Positions 33,606 to 46,567 of a stretch of 64,000 bases of DNA are shown piece by piece. Source of the stretch: Ooceraea biroi (lineage: Eukaryota; Arthropoda; Insecta; Hymenoptera; Formicidae); the NCBI RefSeq assembly GCF_003672135.1, contig NC_039507.1, positions 310,001 to 374,000 of the forward strand. The letters run 5' to 3'. The stretch's first letter is position 1. Each line of letters starts with the position of its first letter. A model generated the notes under the pieces. That model made no database searches. It was not told the DNA's origin and saw only the letters and a program-made list of their open reading frames with translations. Made by a program: the position numbers and the translations under genes.

Positions 33606-34213
33606 GATATAACCGATTAACCAATTACGCCCTGATTAAATCCTCTTTATGATCCTTTATGATCCATGCGCTTTAGCGGATATTGATGCTACCGCGTTAA
33701 TGCGCGCTCCCCGATATGATCGCTAAATATTTATGTGACGCGCAGTCGTAATTTCCCGTTGACAGCCAGCAAATCGACGAGCTGTCCGCTAATGACGGAG
33801 ACTGCATTACGGATCAATGCATTATGGTTGATTCTCTGGCATCTGTCAGTCACGTCGATCTTGTGCGCGGGCCACTCGCGTGATTACGCGGCGCCATTAA
33901 ACCTCGTATCGTTCTCCTGCTTTCTCGAAATAATTACCTCGTTATTTTCGTCTCGAGCCGCAGCCACCTTCTTACATCGATGAAATCGATAAGGACCGAG
34001 CGGATGGGATGATGTTGCGCTCGATTAACAACTTTCGCAGTTACCCGAGACGCATTGTCCGTGGCAACCAAACATTTTCCATGATTCGCGCTCATTATAC
34101 GCGAGCGCGAACAGCGCTCGCTCCTATCGGCCATGACGTTCAGTGGGGGGGGGGAGGGGGGGGCAATAGCCGGTTAGTTAATTGCGTACTAATGAAATCC
34201 TCTTTATGATTAT
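33606..34213 (+). repeat. Diverged direct repeat pair (about 48 bp each)
   Basis: About 48 bases ending AAATCCTCTTTATGAT near 33653 and near 34209 align without gaps at roughly 75 percent identity by eye. Both contain a CCGRTTAR...AATTRCG core. The 560-bp sequence between them is otherwise unrelated. This may be an old duplication of a regulatory or repeat fragment. Confidence 0.45.
34145..34163 (+). repeat. G10-A-G8 tract
   Basis: Ten G's, one A and eight G's occur in a row, enough for a G-quadruplex by itself on the + strand. Confidence 0.95.
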
Positions 34214-36728
34214 TCCGTTGCACGTCCATTGTCCGAAAGTCATTACCGAACTGCTGATCGGGATCGTCGGAACCGGCTGCCGGCTGCCGGAAATCACCCC
34301 AAGCGCTATTTTTCGCGAAGCGCGTCCACCACTCACGCGGAGAAATTTCGATGCGGAGACTTGTTGCATTTTTTTTGCTCCGCCGGGCAACGCGGAGTTC
34401 GCGATTGATAAGTCACGATATTTGGACATCGCGTCGCGCGCGCGCGTACGCAATCACTCGCGCCGTCCGTTAAAACGTAAAAAATATCTGAGCGCGAGTT
34501 TTTCGATCGCCGTAAATCAAAACGCGACCCGGCTTCGCTCTCGAACGCCGAGAACATTTACGAGCCGCGCGCTACGATACGCGGTTTAAAAATCGAAAGA
34601 CCGTACGCCACCGTACCGAGCGATCGGGGACCGGAAGCAGCGACCTCGATACGCCGGTATATTACGGATAAAGGGAGGCCACTGGGTTGGAACCGCGCGC
34701 ATCCTTTGGCATTTCGAAAGTCGCGCCGATCGATAACGCGGCAGACATCGGCAGTCGAATTCGTCGTATAATACGTTCCCGACGAGCGGACTTGGCAATC
34801 GCACGAGCATTTTTTAAATGGCCGCGCCGGAAATGCGCGGACTTGCCAATGCTCTTCTCGCGCGCGGGGATTTATTCACGCGTGTACATGATCGACACGC
34901 GAAACTCTATCGGCGAAAGACGTGCTTGTGAAGCAATTTGTATTATCGCACGATGTCAGATACGTACCATACCAGCCGCGCCAGATAATATAATACGTGT
35001 GCGCGTATCGCAGGATCTGCTCTCCTTCGATAATTATATATACGAATATCCAATCTACGCCAATATTCAGCCGGTAATTGCAAGGGGATGATTCGAAAAA
35101 TCTACGAGAGCCAAGGGGTCGTCTGTCACGTAATTAAATTCGACTGATAAATCAGACACCGTGATACTACGGGTGGTGCTCGCGCCTCGTGTATGGTACG
35201 CGCGCGATGTATCGATTACGCGTGAATCGTCATTAAAAGACACTCGAGCGGAGCAGCAGCGGCGGCGGTGGCGGCGGTGGCCGATAACAGTGGCCGTTAC
35301 GAGTTCATTACTACATCGTGAGCTGGAGCGTGAGTGCCGGATCGGAATATGGGCTATGGCGGGCAGTTAATCCATATTACGGTAACTTTATCTGGTAGCG
35401 AGGAATACCGCAACGGACCAATCACAGCGGCGATCCCCCGCCCCCGGCCGCGGTGCCCCCCTCGTCGACCGACGAGGATACATTATGATTAGTTTCAGCG
35501 TGCCGTGTATGCGCCGCGGCACGTATAACCCGACCTCGGCCTAACCACCGGCTAAAATTACTGGGAATCGTGTCAATTGACTCTGAGCGTGGAATGAGAG
35601 CATGGACGAGATACGTAGTAGCAGCAGCGCAGCTTCTCCGGTACGTACATCGGAAAGCGCCGATAAAATTTACGTCGCCTAAGAAAAAGGCCATTTGTTA
35701 CGACAGCGTAACGGCCGCGTGCGTCCGTTACGTCGTCGTGGAAAAAAGAGCAACTTTTTCGACGAGCTTCCCCGGGGGATAACTGATCGCCGTAGTGTCC
35801 CGGTGTCGTTGACCTCGGCAAACAAGTAGATCGATGGGACGGCGGCACACTTGCTGAAGTTGTCGTTAAACATAGGTAGCGTTTGTTGTTTGCGTTAATG
35901 ATGCATTTTCATCGCCGTCTACCTCAATTAGGGCGGAGCAGCGACGCCGGATTATTATAGTTAAAACAATCGCGTGTTAAGTTATGCGAATAACGGCATT
36001 AGTCACGAATGAACAGGAGCGAATAATAACTTACTGTCCAAAGTGTGAGAGAATACTTGTTCGATCCTGTTCTAAATATGTTCCGAGACACTGATTAGAT
36101 TCTTATTGCCAGACGATTCGATTTGCCTTTATGCGGTTGGCTACTTTCTCCAATTTACGAGCAGGAGTTAATTTTCCTCGTGGCTTTTCACGAGCTTGTG
36201 AGATTTCGTGGAGGTGACAACCATTGATTACGATGTAAATCACCGATCGGCAGTTGGTGTGTACACTCGCGGGGCTGAAAATGATTGATTCGACGTGAGC
36301 GACGAGAGGGGCGTTCTTCCACTTTTTTAAGATCTCTCTTTGAAGATCGCTCGCGTGTACATACTGCTCCCGCATTTTCTTTTTTTTTCTGTACACTTCA
36401 AGTGCGCACTTGATGGCGGAATAAGTAGCGTGCTGCCGTCGCCGAGGGGTTCATAAATCTTTTGTCGAGAAGATTCCCTCTGCCCTTCGTGCCCGATCCA
36501 GAGAAGCAAAAGGTCAAAAGCGAGCGCGGTTGCTGGAAAGCAGCAACCCCGAGTGGTTCCTTCGTCAGGGTATTGCTGGAAGTGTCCTCTTATCGCGGGT
36601 GTTGACTCGCCTCGACCGAGGTACCGGACAGCAATCGTCGTAAATCGACGTCCGCAACGATAAAAATCCCACGAAAATCGTTGATATACCGCTCTCGTAT
36701 TTCTGTCGATCGACTCATCTCGTATATA

Positions 36729-36758
36729 TTGGGTCATTAAGTATGAAACTTTACAAAT
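36729..36758 (+). repeat. mariner left terminal inverted repeat
   Basis: The 30 bases start TTGGGTCATTAAG just inside the TA at 36727 and are identical, in inverse orientation, to the right end. This is the presumed transposase binding site. Confidence 0.95.
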
Positions 36759-36918
36759 GTAAAAGCGCCATCTTTAACATTTGTTATCTCAAATTTGGCG
36801 CCAGACGTCAGTATCAGGTTAGGTTAGTGTGATAGATGTATGTTCGCTCTTCAAATGTCATATTTGTTTGTTCAAATATCTTCATTAGTTTTATTGGTGG
36901 ATTCTTTTTTATAGAACT

Positions 36919-37938
36919 ATGGAAAAGTCCAAAATTCGTGTGATTTATGAATATGAGTTCCGCCGTGGAACCACAGTATCGGAGACAGCTCGTAATATCA
37001 ACGCTGTATTTGGTGAAGGTTCAACTACTAAAGCAACGGTGGGCAATTGGTTCAAAAACTTCAGAGATGGAGATTTCAGCCTCGCTAATGAGCCACGTGG
37101 AAGACCAAAGACGAAGGTGGATAATGATCACTTGAGAGCCGTAGTAGAGTCCGATCCATCTCAAAGTACACGTGAATTGGCATCGATATTCAATGTTTCC
37201 ATACCCACCATATTGGTTCATTTAGCTGCAATTGCTAAGATAAAGAAGTTGGACAAATGGGTCCCGCACGAATTGACCGATGCGCAGCAGGCGCAACGTC
37301 TAGAGGCTTCCCTTTCTTTGCTTTCCCGTCACAAAAATGAATCTTTTTTTAATCGAATTGTGACCTGCGATGAAAAGTGGATACTCTACGACAATCGTAA
37401 ACGCTCACATCAATGGTTGAACGCTGATGAACCACCGAGACATCACGCGAAACCCAACATTACACAGAAGAAGCTTATGGTGACTGTTTGGTGGTCCAGG
37501 TCAGGTGTTATCTACTACAACTTTATGAAACCTGGTACATCGATAACGGCTGAAGTATATTGCAAGCAACTGGACGAAATGATGCAACAACTTGCTATTA
37601 AACAACCGAAATTGGTCAACCGGTCAATGCCAATCCTGTTGCATGATAATGCTCGACCGCACACTGCACGACTGACCGTGGCAAAGCTACAGGAGTTGGA
37701 ATTGGAAACTCTCCATCATCCACCATATTCACCAGATCTATCACCTACCGACTATCACTTCTTCCGAAATTTGGACAACTTCTTGGTGGGAAAATTCTTC
37801 AATTCTCAATAGGCAGTCGAAACAGCCTTCCGCGACTTCATCGATTCCCGTACTCCTGGCTTCTATAGTAGAGGCATAGACCAACTACCACTAAAATGGC
37901 AGAAGTGTGTAGATAATATGGGCGCATACTTCGATTGA
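36919..37938 (+). pseudogene. mariner transposase, one premature stop near the C-terminus
   Basis: This is the cut-and-paste transposase of the element. The frame opens at ATG 36919 and is broken by TAG at 37810-37812 (codon 298). The same frame then continues without further damage to TGA at 37936-37938, giving 339 residues in the ancestral form, normal for mariner. The N-terminal half has paired helix-turn-helix regions (about residues 17-50 and 80-105) joined by a GRPK stretch (61-64). The linker WVPHEL is at 114-119. The catalytic aspartates are visible: D151 in TCDEKW, D243 in HDNARPH and D278 in SPTDYHFF. The last two are separated by 34 residues (DD34D). Motif wording resembles the cecropia/Hsmar1-type group more than the mellifera group; this is from memory. 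The stop removes the last 42 residues but leaves all three catalytic aspartates. Confidence 0.95.
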
Positions 37939-37984
37939 AAATAAATCATGTCCATGTGCCAAAAAATGCAAAAGTTTATGTTCT

Positions 37985-38014
37985 ATTTGTAAAGTTTCAT
38001 ACTTAATGACCCAA
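37985..38014 (-). repeat. mariner right terminal inverted repeat
   Basis: This is the exact inverse of the left terminal repeat. It ends CTTAATGACCCAA, immediately followed by TA at 38015-38016. Confidence 0.95.
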
Positions 38015-40391
38015 TAGTTCGACTAACCATTATCGTGCAAAGTAATGACCATTTTCCCGCAGCGGCGTCCGGGGACGTCCTTTAAAGAACCGAATTGCGA
38101 TTTTGGATCCTGCAACTGCACGCCTGACGTGATTGTGCAAGGCTCGCACACCGCCTTGGGGGAGTTTTCGCATCGATTTAATTCTTCCCTTGAAATTTGG
38201 CGCGCAAATACATTTAGCGATACGCATCTCTCGCGCGCGCCTCCTGTAACAGTGTCTACACGCGTCGACATCGCGTCGCGTATTTCCAAGGCAGACGATG
38301 GTTCGCGTGTCCTTAACCTACAGATTAAAATATCATGTCAAAGAGAAAGAGAGGGAGAGAGAGCGACGACAGCTAGATACGAGAAGAGAAAAGGATGACA
38401 GGCACGAGCGCTCGCTTTCTTTTGCGCTTTAGCTCGTCGATAAAGCCGTGGCGCGAAATCGTTTATTTTCCTTCTCGGGCGCATCTTCCGCATCATTGGA
38501 TGGAATGATGAAATTAAATGACATCGCAGCTCGTCCGATGATCTCTCCGGCAAAGTTAACTGACCTCCCAAGAGTTGTCGGCGCCTCTCGCTGTTGCGCG
38601 CCTTCCTAATTCGCCTGACCCTCTCGCCACAACCCTCTCTTTGTTCGAGGACTCGCACCCCGGCGACGTTCTCCGTTTCGCCACTCGCGTGGCAGCCCGA
38701 TCTTTTCTTCCTCGATTTGGCCGGTGCAGAAATTGGTTTATCGCCGGGCAAAGTATGAATAATTCAAGCCGGCCGATTCGCAGTCCAATCAATTTGGGAC
38801 GGGAGAGCAAAGTGGGTGGCCGGGACGTAGACGTCGGGGGCGGAAGGGTCGTCGGGCATGAAGGGGCGGAACGAAAAGCGGCATTAGTGGAACCGTTGAG
38901 TTTAATGTGCAGGACGAGCGAGAGCAGTCGTGGGGGTTGAGGGATTGGTCGCAGGCTGCTGCCGGGCCTAACTCCGATGCTGCTGGAATGGGAAATGCTT
39001 TTCCGAGGGGAGCTTGCTGTTGCGAAACGCGCGCGCGCGCGGGGGCGGCCGATACATCGGATTCGCAATGCCCGAGATAATCCGTGTCTAAATATTTCAA
39101 ACTCGAGGCGGCCGTGACGAATCGCATAACGAAGTGCGTAACAATGTTCAACTTGTTCCCTGGTATCGACTTTTTCACTGCAAGAATATTTCCGACACCA
39201 TTTTATGGAAATGTTTTTCTTGTCACAAATTGCGTTTAGTTTTCATTCGAAATATTTCAGCTTGCGCGGCTCATCGAAACATAATCGTCATTTGTTACGA
39301 TCGTCTGGTTGAACGCGATCGCGCTCGAGAGCTTTGCTACCAGCTTCGTTAAAGTTTCGCTAAAATCTTGACAAGCGTGTCTGCAGGCGGACACGACCAT
39401 GTACCGTCGTGCATGCATGTGTGGGTGTGTATGCACGTTGCGAGAACGCAATAGCGAAAGTACAGGGACGTGGAGGAATGGGGGCGGAGAGGGTGGGAGG
39501 TGTACGCGTTACGCGAAGTGTACACGGTAAACATGGTCTGCACCGCTGCCTGTTTATGGAGGTGATTTTTCGAGGTAGCTGTTGTGTCGCGAGGACGCCG
39601 TTGTTTCATAGCTCCGAGACAGCGGCTGCTGGCGACATAGAGACACCGGTGGCGTGAAGAATTGGATCTTAAAAGAAACGTATACCGCGGAAATCACGAC
39701 GGAACGTCGTTCGTCGGGTGAAATCAAATCTTCCCGAATTGATGGTGTGGGTCCCGGGATGCGGGAGAAGATTTTAATAAAGATTACGCGAAGCGAGTGT
39801 AGCGAGTGTTCCCTTTAACTGACCGAGATTCAAATCTCGCGAACTTTATCGCACCGGAGTTTTTGAGTCATTGAGAGTTAATATTGAATGTCAGGGCAAA
39901 AGGGGTCATACAAGAGGTCATGAACCATGCAGAGGAGATCGCAGGAACTCGTGGACACTCTCGACGTTCCCGACGTCGAAAAACACAAAACAGGGGAGCA
40001 CGCTGGAAATTTCGTTAGAAACGGAATTTACTCGGCGAGACGCCCGCGCCGGCCGTATCCGCCGTACTCCGTTGCAGTCCGGATGCACGAAGGAACCGTG
40101 AAATCGAAATCGTGGCACTCGCGCACTGTTCCAACGAATTACGGCCGTGGAAAGCTGTCGCGAGCACTTAGTTAGTTATACCCGCGCTCCGTCTCAAATC
40201 CAAACAATTCCGCCGTGTCTGTGATCGCATTCGAAGTGAGAAGCGACGCGCCACGCTGAAGCAGGCAAATGTCGGTGCCTAACTAAAGCAATGTATAATT
40301 AATTTAGCGCAATAGCGAATTACAATGGCGAGAAGACGGGTGAGCGGATCGTAACGGGAGGGGAAATGATTGTGGACTTGCGGTGGAGAGC

Positions 40392-40419
40392 AGAGAGAGA
40401 GAGAGAGAGAGAGAGAGAA
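40392..40419 (+). repeat. (AG)n microsatellite
   Basis: An uninterrupted AG run of about 13 units, then GGAGAGAAA. Confidence 0.95.
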
Positions 40420-42205
40420 GGAGAGAAATAGGTACAGCAAAAGGATACGGGAGGACGGGAGGGTAGCGAAAGTAAAAAAGGAATGCACGTGGGCATCGCC
40501 GGTGTCGCTCGGTGAACAACTTTCGCAAACTCAATTACACAGGTTTTTCTCCGTTGTTGATTTTCGCTCGCGATTTTTCCGTCGCGTAATTGCTGAGCGC
40601 AGTTCTCCGGTTGTTCACTACGTGTGCATATCCGTCTCTACGGGGTGTCGAGAAAATCTCACTCATGGAACACCGTATATTGTGACAATTAAATTAGACG
40701 TTGCGTGTCTGATTCATAAAGCGAGGTCCGCCCTCTCGCATCACCATTTGCCAGAAGCTCATCTGAAATTTATAATCGCGAAACCTCGTTTGTCCATTTA
40801 ACCGAGTTAACGAGAATGGTACTGTGCACTTGGCAAGAATGTGACGAGCTCGAAAAATTATGCGAAACGCGCGGTAAATCTGTTTTCCGGATTATCACGC
40901 TCGGCTCGAGAAGTTGAGTTTGATCGATTCCGATGCAGCTGAAGCGAGAGACGTCAAATTGCCCTTGCAAATTAATTTTTCGAATCCTCATCAGTGCTCA
41001 TCAATGATGATTAATTTTCATCTCGATGCACACGATGCATCCTTGTGCAAACTCTCGGATGCACGCGGAAACGTCGAGAGCCGGGATATCAGTTCTGTCT
41101 GTTGCCACAGCCTTTGCCCGGATCACGAAACCATTATGCCCGATGGTCTCAATATGTTGTAAGTTACTCCAATCCGTTGCAATTCGCGGCTAATCGAGCG
41201 TATCACGTGGATCAATACGGGCTTCAGGTCTGTCGCCTCCCTCTCCCTGACGTTTCTCTTTCTGTTGCGTTTCTAAACTTCGACGTCCAACCCTCCGTCT
41301 GGTTGTCTCGCTCGCTCTCTCGTCGCTTCTCCTTCTTTTTGCCTCTTTTTCGGGATGTCGACGCTTTCGGTTGTTCGCAAGTATCGTTAAGACTTTTAAA
41401 AGCTTCCCCCGATCCTGAATCCTGCCGAAAACTTTACGCGGAGTTACGATGATTATCCCTATCGAGCGTCGCATTTGTCGTTCCGCGATTACATTCGATC
41501 GTGCCTGATCGATATCTTGTCCTGCTTGAAGAAGGAAGAATTTATTTATACAGTTCAAAATTGAAATGCATATTAAAATATTACATCATTAAAACTTTTA
41601 GCAGCGCAAAAACTTTGTAAACAAACATAATTAAGGTAATGCATATTGAGTAAATTGTACGCACTTTATGTTATACTAGAAATAAAATCTTGGTAAAGTA
41701 GTTTTTATTTTAGTTAATCTGATTTTGACTTTTCTGTAGACGCAAGCATCAAAATATGACATTATTTGTATAAGTTCCATTGGGAAAAATATTATTTACA
41801 TTATCGCTTGCGGTAGCGAGGCATCGTCACATCCGATAACGCGACGGACAGAACTTTGCTTCATCGTTTTCACGTTTGTTTCCGAAACATCCCCGTGAAA
41901 ATCAAAGTGTCGTGGGCATCGCCTCTCTCTCATGTTCCCACATCCCCGGCGAACGGAAACATCGGCGATACTTTTCGTGCGGTTGCCGGCGCGAAGCGTT
42001 GACTCGTATCCTGCGGGATCGATCGCTCTCGAGTATCCTGCAGGATGCGTCACACCGGCCGGCATATACCCTCCCGCCTACCGTTCTGGTCACGGGGTGG
42101 TTCCCGAGTGTAGCACGATCCTTCTACGTGGACATTAGTTCCACACACAGTCGCCGGCTGGTCGTGTACTCTCTGGCTCGAAGTATACAGTATAATCTTT
42201 GACGG

Positions 42206-42268
42206 TACTCGAGAGAAAAGGAGAGAAGGAGAGAGGAAGAAAGAGAGAGACAGAGGGAAAGAGAGAGC
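42206..42268 (+). repeat. Imperfect GA-rich tract
   Basis: GAGAGAAAAGGAGAG and related purine units run for about 60 bp. Confidence 0.7.
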
Positions 42269-43296
42269 ATCCCCCGACAACGAGCTACACTTTGAAACGC
42301 TCTCTTCGCTCAGGATCGTTACCAGACGACGCCGGTAAATGCATCATTTCGACATGGATGGACGGTGCCTCTTTTTCTCCTCCCTGCTGCTTTCTCCCCT
42401 TTTTACTGGTTTTTTTGGAGGGCATTCGATCGCCAAGGGTCATACGACCCTCCAGTTTTAATTGAGGCTTCCGGCGGTTCTCGATTTGCGATATGCGATA
42501 TTCAGCGCGAACGTGCCCGCTGATACCCTGATGATAAATACAATCCGAAACGCCCGTAGCTCTCGACGTCGCTTCGCTACCGCCGTTCCAACAGTAGTAT
42601 CGTGCGTAAATCTATTTTAATATTTAATGATACTGTTCGTGAATCCTCATGGCCCTGGCGCGTGCGCGCAGTGTTAAGTTTCCGCTTTGAATCGCATTTC
42701 AGAAATGCTCGGGTGCAAATTCCGAGTTGGAATATGTAAGTCGCGAGACGCGGTCGGTGCATCTTAAACTATCTGCGACAAGGGCTCGTGTGGGGTAGCT
42801 CGTGTTTCTTGCCCGTTTGAACCCGGCACAAACGTGCGCGTGCATATTCTCGCGTAATCAAGATCGCGACGTGAAACATTCTCGAAATAGCTGAATGTGA
42901 GAACTAAACTAGGAATAGGAGAAATAGGGAGAGAAAGAGAAGGAGAGGGTTGACGCAATGCTAGATTGACATCATTGGTATATCTGTCGACGTCCCGTTG
43001 AACGATCAAACTCCCCCGGAACTGGATTTCTTGTCTCGCGTCACGAATCAGAAGCTTTTCAATCGCTACGACTGGCATTCCGGAAGATCGATCGTTCTTT
43101 CTCGCTTTCTCTCTCCTTCCTTTATCCTCCCTCTTCTCCACCCCTTCTGTCCTGCGGGGCGATGCATCAGTCGTGAGAAAGCAGAGGGCCACCGTGGACG
43201 ACTGGGGTTTTAGAAGGGACAAATGGAGGGTGTCCGGAGGGTACTTTGACTCAGGCACCATTGCTCTCGGAAAACGATCGTCCCCCATCCTCTCAG

Positions 43297-43298
<2 letters not shown>

Positions 43299-43351
<53 letters not shown>
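43299..43351 (+). repeat. (AC)n microsatellite, about 26 units, followed by (CT)n
   Basis: An uninterrupted AC run is directly followed by a short CT tract. Cysteine-valine open frames on the opposite strand derive from it. Confidence 0.98.
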
Positions 43352-43352
<1 letters not shown>

Positions 43353-46300
43353 TCTCTCTCTCTTTCTTCCTTTTTCTCCATCTCCGCCACTGCTGGCTCC
43401 TAATATCGTGGCTTAAGATGTCCGATACATGTAGCGATCGACCGAGCGTGCGCATCGCTATGGTAGGATCACAGGAACGTCCGCTGGACACGGAAGGAGA
43501 AAAACGACTACACGTATACCAGGACACCGGCAGAGAAAGAGGGATCCTTCACGTGGGTCCATGATCCAGGATTAAAAAGCTTGTGCCGGCCCAAGCCTTG
43601 GGACGAAGTCTTCCACCCGTGTCCGACTTGGCGTGCCCATCCCGACCACCCTGGTCTATTTTCCATCAGGAATTCCGGAGAACCGTGCGCGTCGTGCGCG
43701 AGAGTATCTCCGCAATTACACCCGCGTATCTCGCCCTTCCTGCCGACCGATTTTTCCCGCATTCGACCACAAATAATCCAGACTTTCGGCGCAATATCGT
43801 TCTATCTAGCCGTGCAAATATTTAAGCCGTCTCTCTGAAGAGGAGAATGCAGGAAGAGATAGAGAGCCAGAGAGTGGGAATGAGAGCGTGCACTTGGAAA
43901 CGGCGAGGGGGAGCGGCGCGGTGGAAAGACGGGGGACAGACAGAGCGAAAGGGAGGAAATCGAGGAAGAGAAAGGGACAGAGGAGGAGAGACAGAGAGGA
44001 ACGGATTCGTGGCTGCATCATATATCCCTTGCGGTGGTCGAGTGCGCACTGACGGTCCGCGCTGCACCGGTGGTGGTGCAGTATCGGTGAGGGGGTGGCG
44101 AGACCACGTGACCGCCCACGGGCGCCATGTTAGGGGCGAGAGCCGGCGGAGACGCGCGAGTTTGTACGAATGCCGAGTCGCCATGTGGTCCTCGCGGGCA
44201 GAGCCGATCAATACTCTAGCCGGCTGCTGGCAGAGCCAAGAGAGCACAAAGTTATGCACGCGCGACTACGACCACGACCACCTTCCATCGCCGTCACCGT
44301 CGCTATCGCTACCACCACAGCCATCACTGTCATTATCATAGGTAATAGGAGGCGGGGGTGCCAAAGGTGGCGGCATTTTGGAGAGAGTTCACCATCCTTC
44401 GTCCACTCTGTTGCTACGGAGACAAGGAAAGGGGGTGGCGCACGAGGGGGAGAATCCGAGATCTCGTGCCTTCTTGATTGCAATTTCTAATACCTTCGCT
44501 CGGAGAAGGTTAATGCGGGAAGTTCGGGCATCGTGATTCGGGGTGGCGAGGATGTGGCGACGCGATTCGGCGACGACCGGCACGTAACGATGGGGGTACA
44601 TCACAGTTGCCCCGAGCATGGCCGCGACGTTAATGGGCCGGCGTCGTGATTAATGCCTAAATGCGAAACTGACGCGAAGGTGGTCCGTGCGCTCCCGCGA
44701 ACAAACGCAGAGTGGGAAGCCTAATGCACGCACGTCGAAACGGCATGAACGTGATGCGTTCTGCTCTACACGTGAAACGCGAAACGCTCGTTATGTCACT
44801 CGGTCGCCTCTTTTATCCGCGCGATATCGGTGTCCCTTTGGTACAATGTCAAGTCTATCGATGCGCGAATGGCGTTATTAATGCCCTTCTGCCTAATTTC
44901 TGCGGATTTCTGTTTGTGAAAAGCCCGCGTGGCTGGTCGCTCTGAAAAACGCTTATACCCGTTAATACCAGCATAATACCGATACATACGTCGCGTTATC
45001 AATGATGGTTTTAACCACACTCACAGCCGCCGATGTTAAAAGGCCGTTACAGTGCGCTTGTGCGTTTGCGAGGGTGATTCTTGTACGCGATATCGTGTTA
45101 CAAGCGACACCCAAATTTATCTCACTTTTTGCTGTGAGGATTAACGTGACTGTCAAAGATAAGCTGTTTTAAAATATCATGTAAAAATATTTTATAGGAT
45201 CGTTTGTAATATCAGTATCATATATTGTGCGGCTTTGTTTAAATCGGCACATATATTAATTATAATGTTATCTATTTTTCTTGTAATATACTAACTTACA
45301 CGAATACTCGATAACGCATTCTCTAAATATCACATGAAAAAGTTTCGTTTATTCGTCTATATTCGTTACAAGTTTCATGTTTTAGTGATTTCTCTAGCAG
45401 GAGAATCCTACTAGTCTTTTTCCGCGATAATTGTCACGTTTCGAAATAAACTGTTCTCTCGTGAGTTTTGTCGTCGCAAATGTCTGTCTCTGTTTCTCTA
45501 ATTCATCAGGTCCACTAACGTAATGACGTTAACGTTCCTCGATCGAGATGACTCGAATGAGGTCGAACAAAGCATTTTTTGCGAGCTATTTTTCGATGAG
45601 CACGTTTGATTGTTTTCTATTCTTGATGTTAAAAAAAGGTGAAATTATGCACGATAATTTCGAGAGTTAACACCGTCGCTCGTCCTCGCTTAAAACAAAC
45701 ATGTCGTCGATTGGAAGAATGCATATACCGGCGCTCGCATATGTTAAGTCGACTGCTATTCCCGATATCCAGCCATCATCACGATAAATGCGGAACATTG
45801 ACGCCGCGTTGCCGGGCGCTTATAAAGTTTCGGAGTCACGCTCTTTTCAGGGGAGGCGTCGCCGCGCGTACGTGGCCGCTAATAAATACATTGTTATTTT
45901 AACACGCTGCGGAATTGGGTCACACGCGTCCATTATATTCGCGCGTGCACACGTCGGTGCGGTTAATGAATAATCGCTTTCGTTATTCCATAATTCATAG
46001 CTGTACGCTGTTGCCTGCTTGCGTTGTGCTACATTTCAGGATCGAGCTCCAAGGCGAATATACTGTTAAAATTGTCGGGTTATTTGTTAATGCGTTATTA
46101 AACATTCGTGTTTTTTTTTTCCGTTTGTTGAATCTAAAAATGATTGCGTTCACTCGCGCTTAATTTTCGGATTTTCTTCCGCACATTTTTGTGTTGCTCA
46201 ATCTGTCTCGTTGAAAATAACTGACATCAAATCTTCTGTTTCCGGCTACTCTTGATTTTATATATTGGGGGATTCTTTTGTTTCCTGTTTGAGCTTTATT

Positions 46301-46541
46301 TCTGTTTCCCGGATAACGTTCGAAATAATAAAACTGCACGAGAACGCCTGTCTAAATACCGCGCGACGATACGGATGTTCACGGCGACATCTCGAAGGTC
46401 ATCGTTCTAGCGTAGCTCTGAGAGCGGCGGGGATGAATGAGGAGCCGGGGGTTGACGGCCGTCCTCCCTCCGTCATGGGCCGCAATGGCCGATTGCTATT
46501 TCCAATATCTTCCCTCGTCGATGCGTAGCGGCGCCAGTGCA

Positions 46542-46567
46542 ACGAATGAACGAACGAACGAACGAAC
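46542..46567 (+). repeat. (CGAA)n tetranucleotide tract
   Basis: Six CGAA-type units, one of them CGAATGAA. Confidence 0.9.

Larger units (their letters stand above)
29238..36726. other. Presumed intron, part before the mariner
   Basis: It holds the heptamer minisatellite, the 33.6/34.2 kb duplicated fragment, a G tract and otherwise unique-looking sequence. No exon was recognised on either strand. Confidence 0.5.
36729..38014 (+). mobile_element. mariner (Tc1/mariner, DD34D) element with intact terminal repeats
   Basis: The element is 1,286 bp. It is flanked by TA on both sides (36727-36728 and 38015-38016), the usual target duplication of this superfamily. Its 30-bp terminal inverted repeats, beginning TTGGGTCATTAAGTATGAAA, match without mismatch at both ends. 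It holds one transposase ORF on the + strand. Length, ends and ORF position are all normal for mariner. Perfect terminal repeats and a single disabling lesion point to fairly recent insertion. It lies inside the presumed Sema1a first intron, same orientation. Confidence 0.97.

Noticed and set aside
33086..33652. 188-codon + strand frame
   Set aside because: No domain; GC-rich stop-poor DNA, and its end lies in the duplicated intronic fragment.
36814..36828. CAGGTTAGGTTAG resembling insect telomere repeat
   Set aside because: Only two TTAGG units, inside the mariner element; not a telomeric array.
42764..43390. 208-codon minus-strand frame with a cysteine-valine run
   Set aside because: The CV run is the translation of the AC microsatellite.
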